Shown here: positions 19,866 to 32,561 of the stretch, piece by piece | Layout: every line of letters starts with the position of its first letter | How positions within the stretch are numbered: position 1 is the stretch's first letter | Origin: Coriolopsis trogii | Taxonomy: Eukaryota; Basidiomycota; Agaricomycetes; Polyporales; Polyporaceae | NCBI GenBank assembly: GCA_020543525.1 | Contig: JAHYIO010000003.1 | Coordinates: forward strand, 310,001-374,000 | DNA: 64,000 nucleotides | Direction of reading: 5' to 3' | Notes under the pieces: generated by a model | Databases searched by the model: none | What the model was told of the DNA's origin: nothing | Seen by the model: the letters and a program-made list of their open reading frames with translations, nothing else | Program-made: the position numbers and the translations under genes

Positions 19866-22098
19866 TCAAACTGCCCGGCCTTTGCCTTTGTCGACTGTGG
19901 AGGACAGTTGACCAACACCACCAGTTGCGCCCCCCGCACCGCTGAGCCTTCCTGCCCATATAGAGATATTCTCAACGTTCCGTACCGTGGGCGAGATGTC
20001 CACCGCCACTTTGTGGTTGAACTCATTGATCTGCTCCTTGAGCGATATGTCAATCGACGACTTGGCCTCCGCGAGGAGAGGCCGTATGTCGTCGCACGCC
20101 GCCTTGAGGACGGCGGGCCTGATCGCTTCGATGATTTCAGAGGAAGATGGCGGCTGCGGCGGTGGGGGCGGCAGGGGCTGGCGGAGGAGCGCTTGGACGG
20201 TGGCCCTGAGGGCTTGGAGCTCGTTCGACCTTGACTCGAGCGTCTTCATCGTGTCCGCGTAGTGATCACGGAGCTGCGAACGGATATGGGTCAGGTCCAG
20301 CGAGAACGAGTGTAGGAGAAGGAGGTGCCGATCCACGCATACCTCTGTGAACGTTTCCTGGAGCTTCTTGTTGTCCGCCTCGAGGCGGGCGTGAGCCTCG
20401 TCCTGGGACTTGCTGTCCAGTTGCAGCTGGGCAAGTCCACTGGTGACGGTCGCCGCCCGCGCTTCGGCTTCATTGAGCTCCTCGGTGAGCTTCGCGACGG
20501 TCTCGGTAAGCTCCTCGTTGGACGCCCCGCCAGCCTTCTGCCTCGAGAGACCGAGGTAGTCGAGCTGGGCGTCGACCTCGTCGACCACCCGCTGGTCGTA
20601 CTGCTGCATGTCGTTCTCGACACCCGACACGCGGCCGTCGAGGACGACGAGGCGGTCCAGGAGCTTGTTGAGGTCCTCCATCGTTGGCTCGCCGCCCGAC
20701 GCAGCAGCAGCACTCTCGCCGGCGTCATCCACACGTAGGCGTTTCTTGGGCCGGCTGCCGGATGCTTGGGTTATCTCGCCTGCCTCGGGTGCAGTGGCGG
20801 AGGCGGCGAGGGGAGTGAGGGGGGTCTGTATGGACGCAGACGCCGTCTGGAGCTGGTTCACGACGTCGTAGAGAGCAGTCACGTCCTTCTGCAGGCTTCC
20901 CATCGTGTTGGTCATTTCGTAGTAGGCGGTGTCGGCCTGACGAGATGCAGGCTGGGCGAAGGGATAGAAGTCGGTCGGGATGAGCTTGCCTAGGGCCTCT
21001 GTGAGGGTCGTCTGGGTGGTCTGCAGACGCTGCTTCGTGGTGGCTATCAGCTCCGACATCGACTTCTTGTCTTCATCGGGCAGGAGGTCGAATTGAGTAG
21101 AACGTGTGAGGCGTTCATACTTTGCGATCTCCTCCGCAAGACGGGAAGTCTCTGAGCGAGCCGCCACGGATTCGGCGAGGACCCTACGACGGTCGGTCGG
21201 TGACGAGATGGAGGGGGATGCGGACTGCGAACTCACTTGATGCGGTCATTCCAGACCTTCCGTCTTTCCTCCTCCGTGAGCTGCTTTGGCGGTGGCGCAG
21301 CGAACGACTCGCGTCGGGAACGAGATCGCGAGCGACTGCGCCGGTCTCTGTCTCTGCGCCGCTCAGCGTCCTCCCTGTACCGCCTCTCGGACTCGTCCCG
21401 CCTCCTGTCGTCAATTCGCCTGTCGTCCTCTCTGAGACTGCTCCTCCGGTCTTCGCTCCGCCTCCTATCCCGGCTGTCCTCGCGATACGGCGGGCGACCG
21501 TCCTCCCTGCGGCGATCCGAGGGCTGCTGCATGTGTGTATGCGACGAAGTCAAAGACTCTCTGCGTACGCGTTGGTCGGACGAAGACGCGATAGACGTCG
21601 CTCCCAAAGAGGTATCACGCCGAACCCCGCTGGGTGGAGGGCGGGGATCTCTTCCGGGGTCGTCGAGGCGATCGCGAAGATCGAGTGCTTGCAGCGAAGA
21701 CGCGCTCGCGACGCGTCCAAGAGGTTTACTCGGCAATTCCCTTGATGACTCCCCGGGCGGCGGCGGCGGACCATGCGAAGGCGGCGGACCTCGAGGGGGC
21801 GGGGGCGGCGGAGGCCGCGGTCGGTACAGCCCCGGGTCATGAACGGCAGTGGCCCATTGGGGGTCGGATGGGTGAGCCCATTTGCAGTTTTCGAGGGATG
21901 GGCAGCCTCTGTAACCATAACTGTGGGGCACTGGCAATGGCTCCCCGTCGTCTGAGAAATGCTGCGAGTATGCGTCAGTGGTCGGTACAAGCCCGCTTGC
22001 TGGCGACAAAGAACGGAGTCGGCGCGGCGAAGCGAGCCGAGAGTACGTACGCGACATTTGCGTGTCTTATAGCCCCGAGGCGTTCCATACGGATACAT
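19866..22098 (-). CDS. CCCH-type zinc finger, Arg-rich, coiled-coil protein
   Basis: Exons on the minus strand: 22098-22051, 21961-21237, 21183-19866; 696 aa. Residues about 15-46 carry a CCCH-like finger: KCRHF, then GCPSLENCKWAH, giving Cys, Cys-x5-Cys-x3-His with an unusually long first spacer. A Pro-rich run follows near residue 75. An Arg/Asp/Ser-rich tract (about 165-240) resembles splicing-factor RS/RD domains. From about residue 258 a long coiled coil extends to near 580, with a nuclear-localisation-like RPKKRLR near 405. A Gly-rich tail ends the protein. This suggests a nuclear RNA-binding scaffold, but I recognise no named orthologue. The first intron (21962-22050) keeps the finger in frame. 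The gene lies in tandem with SPB4 on the same strand. Confidence 0.75.
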
Positions 22099-22604
22099 GG
22101 CGAGAATGCTACTCGAGGGACGCGGACAGCTACAGTCAGAGGAGGCACAAGGGCGATCGGGGAGGGAAGTGAAAGGGGAGAGTCGAGCTCGCGAGGATAT
22201 ACATCGTCCGTCGGAGTTGCGTGCCGCGATGGCCAAAACAAGGTACTGTACAAGCCGATACACGTGCACCCACCCACAGACCAGGTGTCGCGATCGCTCC
22301 CCGGATATTCTACACAACTCCTTTTGTCAGGGACACGAACCGTGCACACTCAGCCCAATTGCCGCTCTTGTCTCGGGCGTTGTGTGCGCCTTTCCTCTGG
22401 TCTACCCGCTCGCCGCCACAGCGAGGGCATTAAGCCTCTGAATAATCACCACCGTCCTAGTATGGACCTGAGAGCCTTTGAACATATTGCTCGGAGAAGG
22501 CAAAAAAAATACTCACGTACAATGCATCTGTGTCTTCAACAACCTACGTATGCTATAGGGTATACCCACAGTCATAATATACCGGGGGTACCCACACCAT
22601 CTTC
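22099..22604. other. intergenic, SPB4 3' end and CCCH-gene promoter
   Basis: A 506-bp region with no supported coding sequence. It should hold the SPB4 3' UTR and the promoter of the CCCH gene, both on the minus strand. Confidence 0.55.
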
Positions 22605-25122
22605 TCACAGCTCCCCGAACTCTGCGTCGAACTCACTCTGGCTCACAGCTCCCTTCTTCACCCGTTTCGCCATCCGCTCCTCTCGCGCCAGCTCCGCCCA
22701 GTCGTCCTCGTCATCCCCACCCTCGGCGGCCCCTTCCTCGCGCCCTCGTTTCGCCCCGACAGCAGCAGCAGCCTGCGCCTTCTCCCACTTCTTCTTCCGA
22801 TCCTTCTTCTCGCGCCGCTTCTCCTTCTCCTCCCTCTTCCGCATCTTGTCGCTCCAGGCCGCGTTCACCTTCTGTTTCTCCGCACGTTCCTCTTTGCGTT
22901 GCTTTATCTCGTCCGCGCTGGGCGTCGACTTCGCGGCCTCGGCCAATCGCTTGTTCTCTTGTGCCTTGTCCAAGTAGGCGTACGCGCCCCACTAGAACAG
23001 AGAGAGTGGTCAGGAATCTGTATGGTGGCATCGACCTCTCGCGACTCACATCCACCTCCGCGTCGTCCCACCCTTCTTTCGGGATGTCCTTGAGCTCAGG
23101 CATGCGGGGGAGACGCAGAAGCCCGAAGCTCTTCGCAAGGCCTACCAGGTCGAGGTCCTTCACACGGAAGATGTACGATGCCTCGTGCTTCGAGTACGCT
23201 CGAACGAACGATACAAACGCCTTCGCAGCCTACGAGCACAGTCAGTATACGAGCAGCCAACCAAGATCGTACGCCTATCCCACCTTGTCATGCAGAGCGC
23301 GGTCGGTCAGCACCCTCCCACGGATCTTCTCCATGATCGTCTGTACTTCCGGATCGACTTGCTCTGCGTCGTCTGCCGACACATGCGAGCCATCTCGCGA
23401 GAACCGGGGCCGCTCTTTCAGCGGGATCTTGCGCACCGCCATGAACTCCACATAGTCGACTTCGCGCCCGACGAGGAGGACCCATGCCGTGCCGCTGCGC
23501 CCGGCGCGCGCGGTCCGGCCACAACGGTGCGAGAAGGATTTCGTATCCGTGGGCGGGTCGAACTGGATGACGACGTCGACGTCGGGCAGGTCGAGCCCGC
23601 GGGCTGCGACGTCTGTGGCGAGGAGTATGGACGGAGAAGACGGAAGGGCGGCGGAGTTTGTGAAGTTCGCGAGCGTCTTCGTGCGGACGTTGGGTGGCAG
23701 ATGACCGTGTAGGGAAAAGAGACTTGTATTGGGCGGGAGGAGCGGCGCGAGCACCTATTGAAAGAATGAGTAAGCAGCGACCGAGGCATTGAATGATCAC
23801 AAACTTGCCCGATAAAAGTAGTCTACACAAGCGCAGGTCGCGAAGTATATTATGAAACGCGATGAATGATGCGTTTCAACTTCGTGTTTGACGATGCGCG
23901 TCAGTTGTAGCATCTTTTCGGAGGCCGGACATGACATGTAGTAATTTTGCAGGCTATATGCGAAATGTTAGTATAGCGAGAGTAAGACTGCTCAGTTCTC
24001 GTAGAATAGACGTTGGATGCGTTCGAAGGGGTTGAAAGTGAACATCTGACCTCCTCCTGACGCTTGCACGCCATCCAGGAGCGAGAACTGAGCAGCCCAA
24101 GCGAGCAGATGTATTCTTACTTGGCGGGAATTCGTCGTTCCTCCACGACCTCCCTCTCGACTTTCGTGCCGTCGGCGGCAACACCTTTGCCTTTGGTCTT
24201 CTTGGCTTGTACCTTGACCACGACACGGGCAGGGTTGCGCAAGCCGACGCGTACCAGCTCGGACAGAGCGTCAGCGTCTGTCATTGTCGCGCTGAATAGT
24301 CCTGTCCGTCGCTGCTTCGGCAGGTGCGTCAATATGCGGGTAAGGGTTGCGTGGAACCCGAGGTCGAGCAGCCTTTTCTGGGTGTGAGCGAGTCACGACA
24401 CGAGGTGAGAAGAGAGGCGTACCGATCGGCTTCGTCGAGCACCAAGACCTCCAGTTCCCGCACGCTCACAACGTTCTTGCCCTTCCCTAGGAGGAACTCT
24501 TCCATGCGACCGGGCGTGCCTACCACGATGTCGGCGCCAGTAGAGAGAAATCGTTGTACATCTTCCGCCGGTGAAGAGTCAGACGAGACTATGAGTAGAG
24601 GAGGCGGGTATTCAGGAGGTGAATCCAGTTGAACATCTGACCCAGACGATCCGTCTGGAGATGGGGAAGACTGGCGGCGCGGTTGTGAAGACAGGAACAG
24701 TGAGAATATCGAATGGATTTGTGTAGCCAATTCTCTGAATCGTCGGGACCGTATGAGCTGAATACGCTCTTGCTAAATGATCAGAAGCGCACCTTGTGGG
24801 ACTGATGACTAGAGCTCCGATCTCGTTCTTTGCCAACTTCCGTTCTCTACGAATGAGCTTTTCGAGGATAGGGACGACGAAGGCAAGGGTCTTTCCAGAG
24901 CCGGTCACAGCCTCAACGACGACGTCCTTGTGTCGCATGAAGAGCGGTATTGTGGATGCTTGGACGGGGGTCATCCGAGTGTGCCCCATGGAATGGATCA
25001 CGTCTAAACTGAGCAGGGTTCATGCATGTTCGAAGCTGAGTGCATCGCGATACATACATCCATGGCGTGAGCGTTGTAGGCAGTGTCTCCCATTTTCCTG
25101 CGAATGCTGTGGACGCAGCCAT
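22605..25122 (-). CDS. SPB4: ATP-dependent rRNA helicase SPB4 (DDX55 family)
   Basis: Exons on the minus strand: 25122-25058, 25008-24793, 24734-24423, 24372-24121, 23953-23809, 23754-23284, 23229-23050, 22991-22605; 675 aa. DEAD-box motifs appear in order: Q motif [49 protein letters not shown] and [10 protein letters not shown]. The C-terminus carries the family's [20 protein letters not shown] segment and a Lys/Glu-rich tail. Spb4 acts in 60S ribosomal subunit assembly in the nucleolus. Intron 5 (23755-23808) starts with GCAAGT, a GC-AG intron. Intron 4 (23954-24120) is long for this genome at 167 bp. The gene is divergent from SOG2 over 332 bp. Confidence 0.93.
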
Positions 25123-25454
25123 GTCTTACAGCGGTGTTGTGTGTGGAACAGGCTCGGCGCGCAGAACGACCGCGCCGGAAGAAAAAGTGGCGGAAGGAAG
25201 ACGCGAATGTCACGCGTCACGAGACGAGGGACGGGCGTGACGGTGACGGTTGAAAGGATGTCTCAAGTGGGGAGCAAGGACAGCGCTCTTCCGAGTTCTC
25301 CAGGGACCGCGTCCTGCACAGGCTCAGCCATCCTCAGGCCATCCGACCAACCTCTGATACCGACCTCTGCAGGCCCCCAGCCGTCCTCCTCCCCCGCTTG
25401 CCTTGTTCCCCTACAGTCCTCGGCTGTGTCTTCTTCTTCTAGGCCGCTTGCTGC
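25123..25454. promoter_or_regulatory. bidirectional promoter, SPB4 and SOG2
   Basis: A 332-bp region between two start codons on opposite strands. There is no TATA box and no coding signal. Confidence 0.55.
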
Positions 25455-28400
25455 ATGTCTGGTTCTGATGGCGAACTCTCTCTACGTAAAGCCTCCTCGA
25501 CGTTGAGAAGTGCCTCACTGTCTCCGCTTCCGTCTCTCTCGCTCACTCGCGACCACATAACTGAGGCCTTTGCCAAATCTCCTGATGGAGGCGCGACTCT
25601 TGACCTGGCGTACAAGGGTCTCACCGATGTCGGCGAGTCGGGAGCGGAGGAGCTCGCCACAGTTGGTCAGGATGACGAGAATGTGACTGAAAGTCCTGTA
25701 GTACGGTATGTTTATCCTTTTGCGCTACAGTCGCGCTCTCCGCGTCCCTCTGACATGCGCGCCCTAGCATTGCCCTGGCGCATAATCGTCTTACTACGTT
25801 ACCTATGGCCTTCTCCTTATTATCTCGCTTGCGCTATCTCGTTCTCAAGAATAACAACTTCTCAGTATTTCCTGACGTCGTATGTTCCTCAACCATCTTC
25901 ATCGTTCCCATCCCTGAGCGTGCCTGTAGCTCACCGTCATCCCATCACTCGAAATATTGGACATAAGTCGTAACAAGATCAAGCGCCTACCTCCCCAGCC
26001 TGGTTCCTTGGTAAACTTGAGGGTACGAGTTGGTTCACTCTTCTCTCCATATGCCCCCTTCCCAGAGGTCGTCATGGATGCATTGAGCGTGGACTCTACA
26101 TGTCCAACTGTCCACTCTCGCTTGTTCACGCTTGTACACATGTTAAATCCCAGCTTCCGAGCAATGACCCGCTTCTATGTGAGGCATTACATTTGGCTCC
26201 ATACGGAGATACCATTCCCCACATGGAGTCAACTGTGGCACTCATATATGGCTGGTCCGCCTCAGAACATCTGCAGGAATATAGCTTGCACATACCCTAC
26301 ACCCCGCAGGTGCGCTTCCAAAGCCGTCAGGATGAAGGTCCCTGCGAGAATCGTCTTCCTAGTACCGTTTACGGGTGGACAACGCCTCATGTCGGCCCTG
26401 CAAGCCTAAACGTCGCCTATTGTACTACAGTAAACCAATGCCGTCTAAAGGTGTTGACAGTTGTCTGCGCTTGCGTAGTTTGACCCTGGCATAAACACCT
26501 TATTGGAGGCGCTGCGTCATGCTCCCTCTTCTTTCCATCTGACCTTATCGTTCTTGATCTAGGTGTTCTCTCTTGCGAAGAACAAGCTCCATCGATTACC
26601 GGCGTATCTTCACCAGTTTCGTCAATTGAACCTACTGAAAGTGGACCAGAACCCGTTGGAATGGCCTCCACCGTCTGTACTAGCAGCCGGCAGAGAGACG
26701 AACGATCCCCAACGACTGGCTGAATGGGTTCGTAATCTGCAGACATGGCTAGCAGACAATGCTGCCGCGTCCGGTGAGCGTAAATCCAGTGACGACTCAA
26801 CATCGAGCGAACTTGGTAATGATTCGGCGAGCTTGTGAGTTACTCTCTTCCCAGCATTCATCCCATCATTCAGACATTGGTATAGCCTGGACACATCTCG
26901 AGGAGACCAGACACCATCTATGTCATCCGAATCGTTGTATCACGCACGCTCGTACTCCCTCGAGTCGGATGCCTCATCATACTTCCAACTCGATCGCTCC
27001 CCAGGTCCCTCCAGGAAGCCCACGACAGATGATTCCCCCCGTCTGCACCTCGATCCCTTCTTCAACAATCTGGCTTCCTCGTCCAAGAGCACCACGCCAG
27101 TCACGTCACCGACCGACGAACCCCCTTTGATGAACGGTCTTCATATCGGCCATGGTCGCGTTGCGTTGCATGCGAACGTGAATGTGAATGGCAACGGTAT
27201 CTTGAAACTGTCCATGAAGAGCGCACCTCCCACGAAGAAGAGCCTGCCCGATCTCAGGCCTGCTCGGCTACAACTCCCGAATGGGACAGCACGTGCGGCA
27301 ACACATGCCACTGACCACTTCCACAGGTGTGTTATACGCGCATTCGGAGAAGCGATCCATCATACTCACCTATCGCTAGTTTTCACCATCTACACCATCC
27401 GCATAATTCCATTACGGACGAGCCCGTGTCGGCATCGCCTATCTCCATAGACAAGCCAGTACCCTCCATGGATACAGAGCGCAACTCGTACTTTCGTCGA
27501 CTGTCTACTTTGTCCGCCGCCACCATCTCGAAAGCTATCCCCGAGTCCTTGCTCGCTGTCGTCGACGCCGTGCGGGGAATCCTCTTCGCGCTCTCTCAGA
27601 TCTATCAAACACTGCAGCACTATACGGTTTACGCCATCGACGAGCGGCTCTCGGCGGTGCTGCAGAAGGTGTTGGGACCTGCCGCGGCCTACATGTCGCA
27701 ACTCATCCATGCGCTCGACCGGTTCGACGCAGTATGTAGGCGAGCCCTCCCCAGTCCATCAATATGCCGAGCTGTCGTGGAGAGCTGTCGAGATAACGTG
27801 ACGATATTTGGCAAGGCTGTAGGAATGCTGTCTCTTCAGCTGAAGGTGCTTGCGAAGCATGACGACGTGCGGTATACACGGCAAATGCTGCTCGTCCTGT
27901 ACGGCGCCATGTCGGAGATCTCTGCATCGTGGCAGAAGATGGCGATGCATATAGACACCGTCCGGCCATACTTGTGGGAGGTCCGGCCGCCCCCAGCGTC
28001 GTCGAAGTCGTACGGTTCTAAGACGCCCACTCTGCGCTCAGCGAGTTCGTCGACTGTAGACAAGCCACGACCACCAGCCTCGGCGCCACCGGTAACGTCT
28101 TCGCCCTTCCTGCCCGGGCAGAGGCCAGAAACGCCTCAACGGTCCCACCTACGCACTCCAACTAATCAGCGGTCTCTTGATTTGGGCAAAAGCCATGTGA
28201 GCCGACGGCATGCTGGCTCATTCAGCTCGAAGGACGTAGAGATCGGGAAGATGCTCCCTTCGTACGACAACCCACCACCCTCCCTCCCCCTGGCGTTTGT
28301 AGCGGGACTCAACCTGAATGGTGCTGCCGCTCACTCTACGCCAACCCCTGCGACGAGGACCATGCGTCGGCTCGTCCTTCCTCTCGGCCAGCAGGCGCAG

Positions 28401-29356
28401 GAGATGCATGTGGGTGGACACTCACGACAGGGTTCGCAGTCCTCACTGGGAGCGTCCCCGTCTCTCGGCGGGTTGACAGTGTCCGGAACCAGCACGCTCG
28501 TTGACAAGGAGGTGATCGGCGCGATGAAGTCTGCGGTGGAAGCGGCTCCGGAGATTTGGGAGATGATGGACGAAGTGCTGGACAGTGAGGGCACAGACAG
28601 CGACTCGGCCGCCAAGGACGAGTTTCGGGAGATGTTGGGCCGGGCGAAGGATGTGACGGAGCGGCTGAGGGCGAGTATCGCAGCCGTGCAGGAGGGGGCA
28701 CATTTCCAGGCGGTGGACGGCAAGGCGCTGCACGACGACGCGCATATATTCGTCAAGGTGAGTCTTGAGCCTCTATATATCGGCTTAGTGTGCGTCTCTT
28801 GGACGGATGCCGCCTCATGTCCTCTAAGGCGGCGTCCTTTCAATCCCGGCGAAGCTCCTGTCTGCTAGCGAGTGGTCTAGTACCCACGCTCAACATCCGC
28901 CCGTCTTGACTCTCGACCTATCCTACGCTGCGCTATCGTCTTGCACCGCTATTTCTTAACACTGACTCCACCGGGTTCTAGACTGTCATACAACTTTCGA
29001 ACGCGCTCAAGACACGCGGCGCGGGAGGCGCGACCCCAGCGGCGTCCATAGCGGCTGGGCAAGCGAACGGCAGTAGCTCGAACCACCTCTCGTCGACGCT
29101 CCGGACGAAGATGGTGCGGCTCACGAACGCGACGCAGGAGTTTGTCATGCTCCTCCACGTCTCCTCCTTCTCGCCCGCGCCGACCCCTGGCCTGCGCTCG
29201 TATTCGCCGATGGTCGGCAGCCTCGCACAGCCTGTCCCGTCACCTCTGCTTACACCCACGCCGGTGGCCTCCTCGGGGTTCGAGGACGGGCGGTTGTCAT
29301 CGAACCTGTCGAGGAACAGGAGTGCTAATCCGTTTGGGGGCTCGAAGATGCTGTAG
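25455..29356 (+). CDS. SOG2: SOG2-like leucine-rich repeat protein of the RAM pathway
   Basis: Exons: 25455-25705, 25768-25879, 25930-26022, 26563-26834, 26886-27326, 27380-28757, 28982-29356; 973 aa. Leucine-rich repeats start near residue 85 ([60 protein letters not shown]). The SOG2 domain follows from about residue 500, with [20 protein letters not shown] and helical repeats. The C-terminus carries [16 protein letters not shown]. Sog2 works with the Kic1/Cbk1/Mob2 kinase network in cell polarity and separation. Intron 3 is 540 bp, about ten times the local norm, although the repeat spacing shows that no coding is missing. Intron 6 is 224 bp. Confidence 0.9.
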
Positions 29357-30140
29357 TGCGTGGCCTTGTGCCCTAAGCTCCTGCGCCTTGCTATGCTCAA
29401 GCTCCTGTCCGCTGGTCTGCGAGTGGCCGTCGGAGAGGTGCTTGTGTCAACGCCACGCACAGCCGGACTGGGTAGACCAGTTGAGACAAGGAAAGGTGTC
29501 TATAGACCATGTTGGTGGCGGGTCGATAGTCGCTACGGTATGAGCGGAGACAGAGACGAAGACAGATAGCTCGCGGTAACGGCGCACATGGCTCTCAACG
29601 GCACTCATTCTCAACCACGGCATAATTAGGCAATCTCGTTCGTTCGCGGGTTGTGCGCATGGATTCGAACGCTTTCGGTCGCTTCGGTCGACGTTAACTT
29701 ATCCCTGCTAATCGTTTTTTTTCCTCTTCGCTGCTTCGCCATTTCGACTTCTTTCGCCCTCGAGCTTCGAGTTTCGCTATTAGTTTTCAGGCCCTCACTG
29801 CATAGGTCCCGGAGTCTAGTGTCTGTCCGTGTCACTCTGTTACTGTTTTCCATGTCCGTGTATGTTCAGTGTCATGTCCCTAATGTCCCTTACACTAGCT
29901 ATAGTCAAAGATTGCCTCCGTTGACTCCGTGAAACCACCCAAAGTGTGTGCTGACCTAGGCGATCCATCTACGCCTAACACAATGTCGTCGTGATGTTTT
30001 TGGCTTCCTGGCCCACTTCGGAGCGCTTTTATCCAAATGGTGGGAGAGGCGCCCCGACAGGCGCTCAAGTGGGCGTCGGTCCGAAAACCGCGTAAGGAAC
30101 AAGCGCTCAGTAGGTGACCACCAACAGTACTTGCTGCACG
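29357..30140. other. intergenic, SOG2 3' region and PheRS promoter
   Basis: About 780 bp with T/C-rich tracts near 29700-29830 and no coding signal. Confidence 0.55.
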
Positions 30141-30593
30141 ATGATTTCCCGAACACGCTTGTCTCGACATCTCTTTCGAACTCTGCAATGTCGACGATGT
30201 TACTCCACACGACCACCCATCAGCCTTCTTGGCCAGCAATATCCAGCCGACTCTACCACGAACATAACGTCCGCTATTATCGACAAGGTCGGCCGTAACT
30301 TGTACATGAACCCATCACACCCACTGGGTATCCTGCAATCCCTCATCGCCTCTCACTTCCACAACTTCAACGCCATGGTTGGGCTACCGCCTGTAGTCAC
30401 GCCGGCTCAAAACTTTGACGACCTCGGGTTCCCTCCGGACCACCCAGGACGTGCCACGACGGACAGCTACTACATCAACAAGGACTACATGCTCCGCACG
30501 CACACCTCCGCGCACGAAGTCGAGACCTTCGCGCGCGGAGAGCGGCGGTGGCTGCTGTCCGCGGACGTGTACAGACGGGACGAGATCGACGCG

Positions 30594-30626
<33 letters not shown>

Positions 30627-31625
30627 GCACGGGTCTTCTCCGCCGACGCGGCGGGGCGCGCCGAGCTCGAGGACGACAACGCACGGCTCGCGCACCACCT
30701 CGCGCGGTCGAAGATCGTGATCGAGGACGTGCCGCACCTCACGCCGACGAACCCCCCGCAGGCGGCGCACGACCCGGTGCTGGCGGAGCTCGTCGCGCTC
30801 AACTTGAAGCTGTCGCTCAACAGCCTCATGCTCACCCTGTTTGGCAACAGCCATGCCGTGGGCGGGGAGGAGGGAGAGCCGTTGCGGGTGCGGTGGATCG
30901 AGGCGTACTTCCCGTTCACGACGCCGAGCTACGAGGTCGAGGTGTTCTTCAGAGGGAAGTGGCTGGAGATCCTCGGGTGTGGAGTGGTCCAGCAGCGGAC
31001 GTTGGACAATGCCAGTACGTGTTCTTCTTATTCGTGCGGCACTCCTTGTTTCACGTGTCTGAATGTGTGCGTTTGCGCAGAGGTTCCTGACAGCATTAGC
31101 TGGGCGTTCGGCCTTGGGCTGGAACGAATCGCTATGATCTTGTTTTCCATACCGGACATCCGCCTCTTCTGGTCTCAAGACCCCCGCTTCGTCTCGCAGT
31201 TCAGCACCGGACAGATCAGCACGTTCAAGCCGTACTCAAAATATCCAGCGTGTTACAAGGACGTCAGCTTCTGGCTGCCCCAGACTGGCCTTCACGACAA
31301 TGACTTCTGCGACTTGGTCCGCGACACGGTCGGTGACCTGGTGCAAGACGTTGTGCTGGCAAGTCGTATATGGTTCCTAAGCATTCAAAGCGGACTGACG
31401 ACAGTGTTACAGATTGATTCCTTCACGCATCCCAAAACAAACCGGAGCAGCAAATGCTATCGTGTCAACTACTGCTCGATGGACAGGTAAACAGATCCAG
31501 TACATCTCTTCTCCACGTCAGTATGCTAAGTGCACTTCAGGTCATTGTCCAACGAGGAAGCAAATGCAGTCCATGCGCAGGTAATAACAAACCTGAAGGA
31601 TAAATTTGGAGTAGAGATTCGTTAA
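30141..31625 (+). CDS. mitochondrial phenylalanyl-tRNA synthetase
   Basis: Exons: 30141-31014, 31081-31358, 31413-31486, 31541-31625; 436 aa. The N-terminus is Arg-rich without acids (MISRTRLSRHLFRTLQCRR), a mitochondrial presequence. Class II synthetase motifs are clear: motif 2 at VFHQMEGARVF and motif 3 at FGLGLERIAM. The C-terminal anticodon-binding (FDX-ACB) domain is complete, with YPACYKDVSFWLP and CYRVNYCSMDRSLSNEE. The enzyme charges mitochondrial tRNA-Phe as a monomer (yeast Msf1, human FARS2). Intron 2 (31359-31412) begins GCAAGT, is 54 bp and in frame, and could be misread as coding; removing it restores VLIDSFTHPKT. The gene converges on MGE1, 122 bp between stops. Confidence 0.93.
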
Positions 31626-31747
31626 TTAGTGGCATCGTAAAGTATCGTATCATAATGAAGGTCTACACCCCGCTCTACGACGCTCCCCTCCTACACATCG
31701 GTGCGAGACGACGTGCCGTCTCAACTGCCAGTGTCCCGAGCCTATCA

Positions 31748-32561
31748 TCATGACGACGTATCTTGGACGACACCGACCTGCGCTGCACGCAGAACACGAT
31801 CTTTAATCATGTATCCAACCTTCTGGCACTCCAGTACTGTTCCGGGCTCCTTGCCAGGGATAGGTGCTTGGTAGAGCGCCTCGTGGCGGTTGGGGTCGAA
31901 CTTCTCGCCGGTAGGATCGAAAGGCTTGACGTGGTGCTTGAAGAGGGTGTGGAGGAGTAACCGCTGAGTGGCTTCGACACCCTCGTAGAGCTCCCGTAGG
32001 TGGGTGTCCGCGCCCTTCTCAACGGGGGCATCTGAGGACGAGGCTTCGGATGTCTCGGGAGGAGTGAGGGCGGATTTTGGTATTGACTTGAGAGCCATGG
32101 AGAGGACATCGACGGTCTCCAGGAGATCGCCAGCGAAACGCGAGATAGCGAAGTCACGCGCCTGCTCCTTTTCTCTCGCAGAGTTGCGCTGGAGGTTCAG
32201 GAAGTCGGCTTGAAGGTAGCGCAACCGACTCTGCACCAGAATGAGTCATAACAGGTCAATGAAGGACTCGTACGCTGATGCTACTCACCATGCAGTCGGC
32301 GGTTTTGGCCTCTTCCGCCTTCAGCTGTTTGAGAAGTGATGACTCAGGAGAGACGTCAACTTCGTCCTTCTCGTTCTCCTCACTGCTCTCCTCGGTCTTC
32401 TTCGACTCCTCCGAGGACGACGACTTGTCAGAGTAGTGGCGGGACCTCATGGCGAGGGCAGCTCTCCGCCCTGCAGCGTTCACTGAAGAACGTGCGAGGG
32501 TGCGCGAGGAGAGAGCGCCTGTGCATGAGCGGAAGACCTGGGCAGCCTGGGCGTTGAACAT
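31748..32561 (-). CDS. MGE1: mitochondrial GrpE nucleotide exchange factor (MGE1)
   Basis: Exons on the minus strand: 32561-32289, 32230-31748; 251 aa. The first about 45 residues are rich in Ala, Ser and Arg (MFNAQAAQVFRSCTG, RRAALAMRSRHYS), a mitochondrial presequence. A long Glu/Lys/Ser helix follows, then SRLRYLQADFLNLQRNSAREKEQARDFA-type GrpE coiled coil. The C-terminal GrpE beta domain ends in TVLECQKVGYMIKDRVLRAAQVGV, the family signature. Mge1 releases ADP from mitochondrial Hsp70 during import and folding. An insert rich in Ser, Ala and Glu lies near residue 150. The gene is divergent from the C1-THF synthase. Confidence 0.93.

Noticed and set aside
26023..26562. Hidden exon inside the long SOG2 intron
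   Set aside because: The flanking exons already join to a perfect 23-residue leucine-rich repeat period.
30384..31178. Long antisense open frame over PheRS
   Set aside because: It is a GC-rich shadow of the real synthetase exon; charged low-complexity translation.
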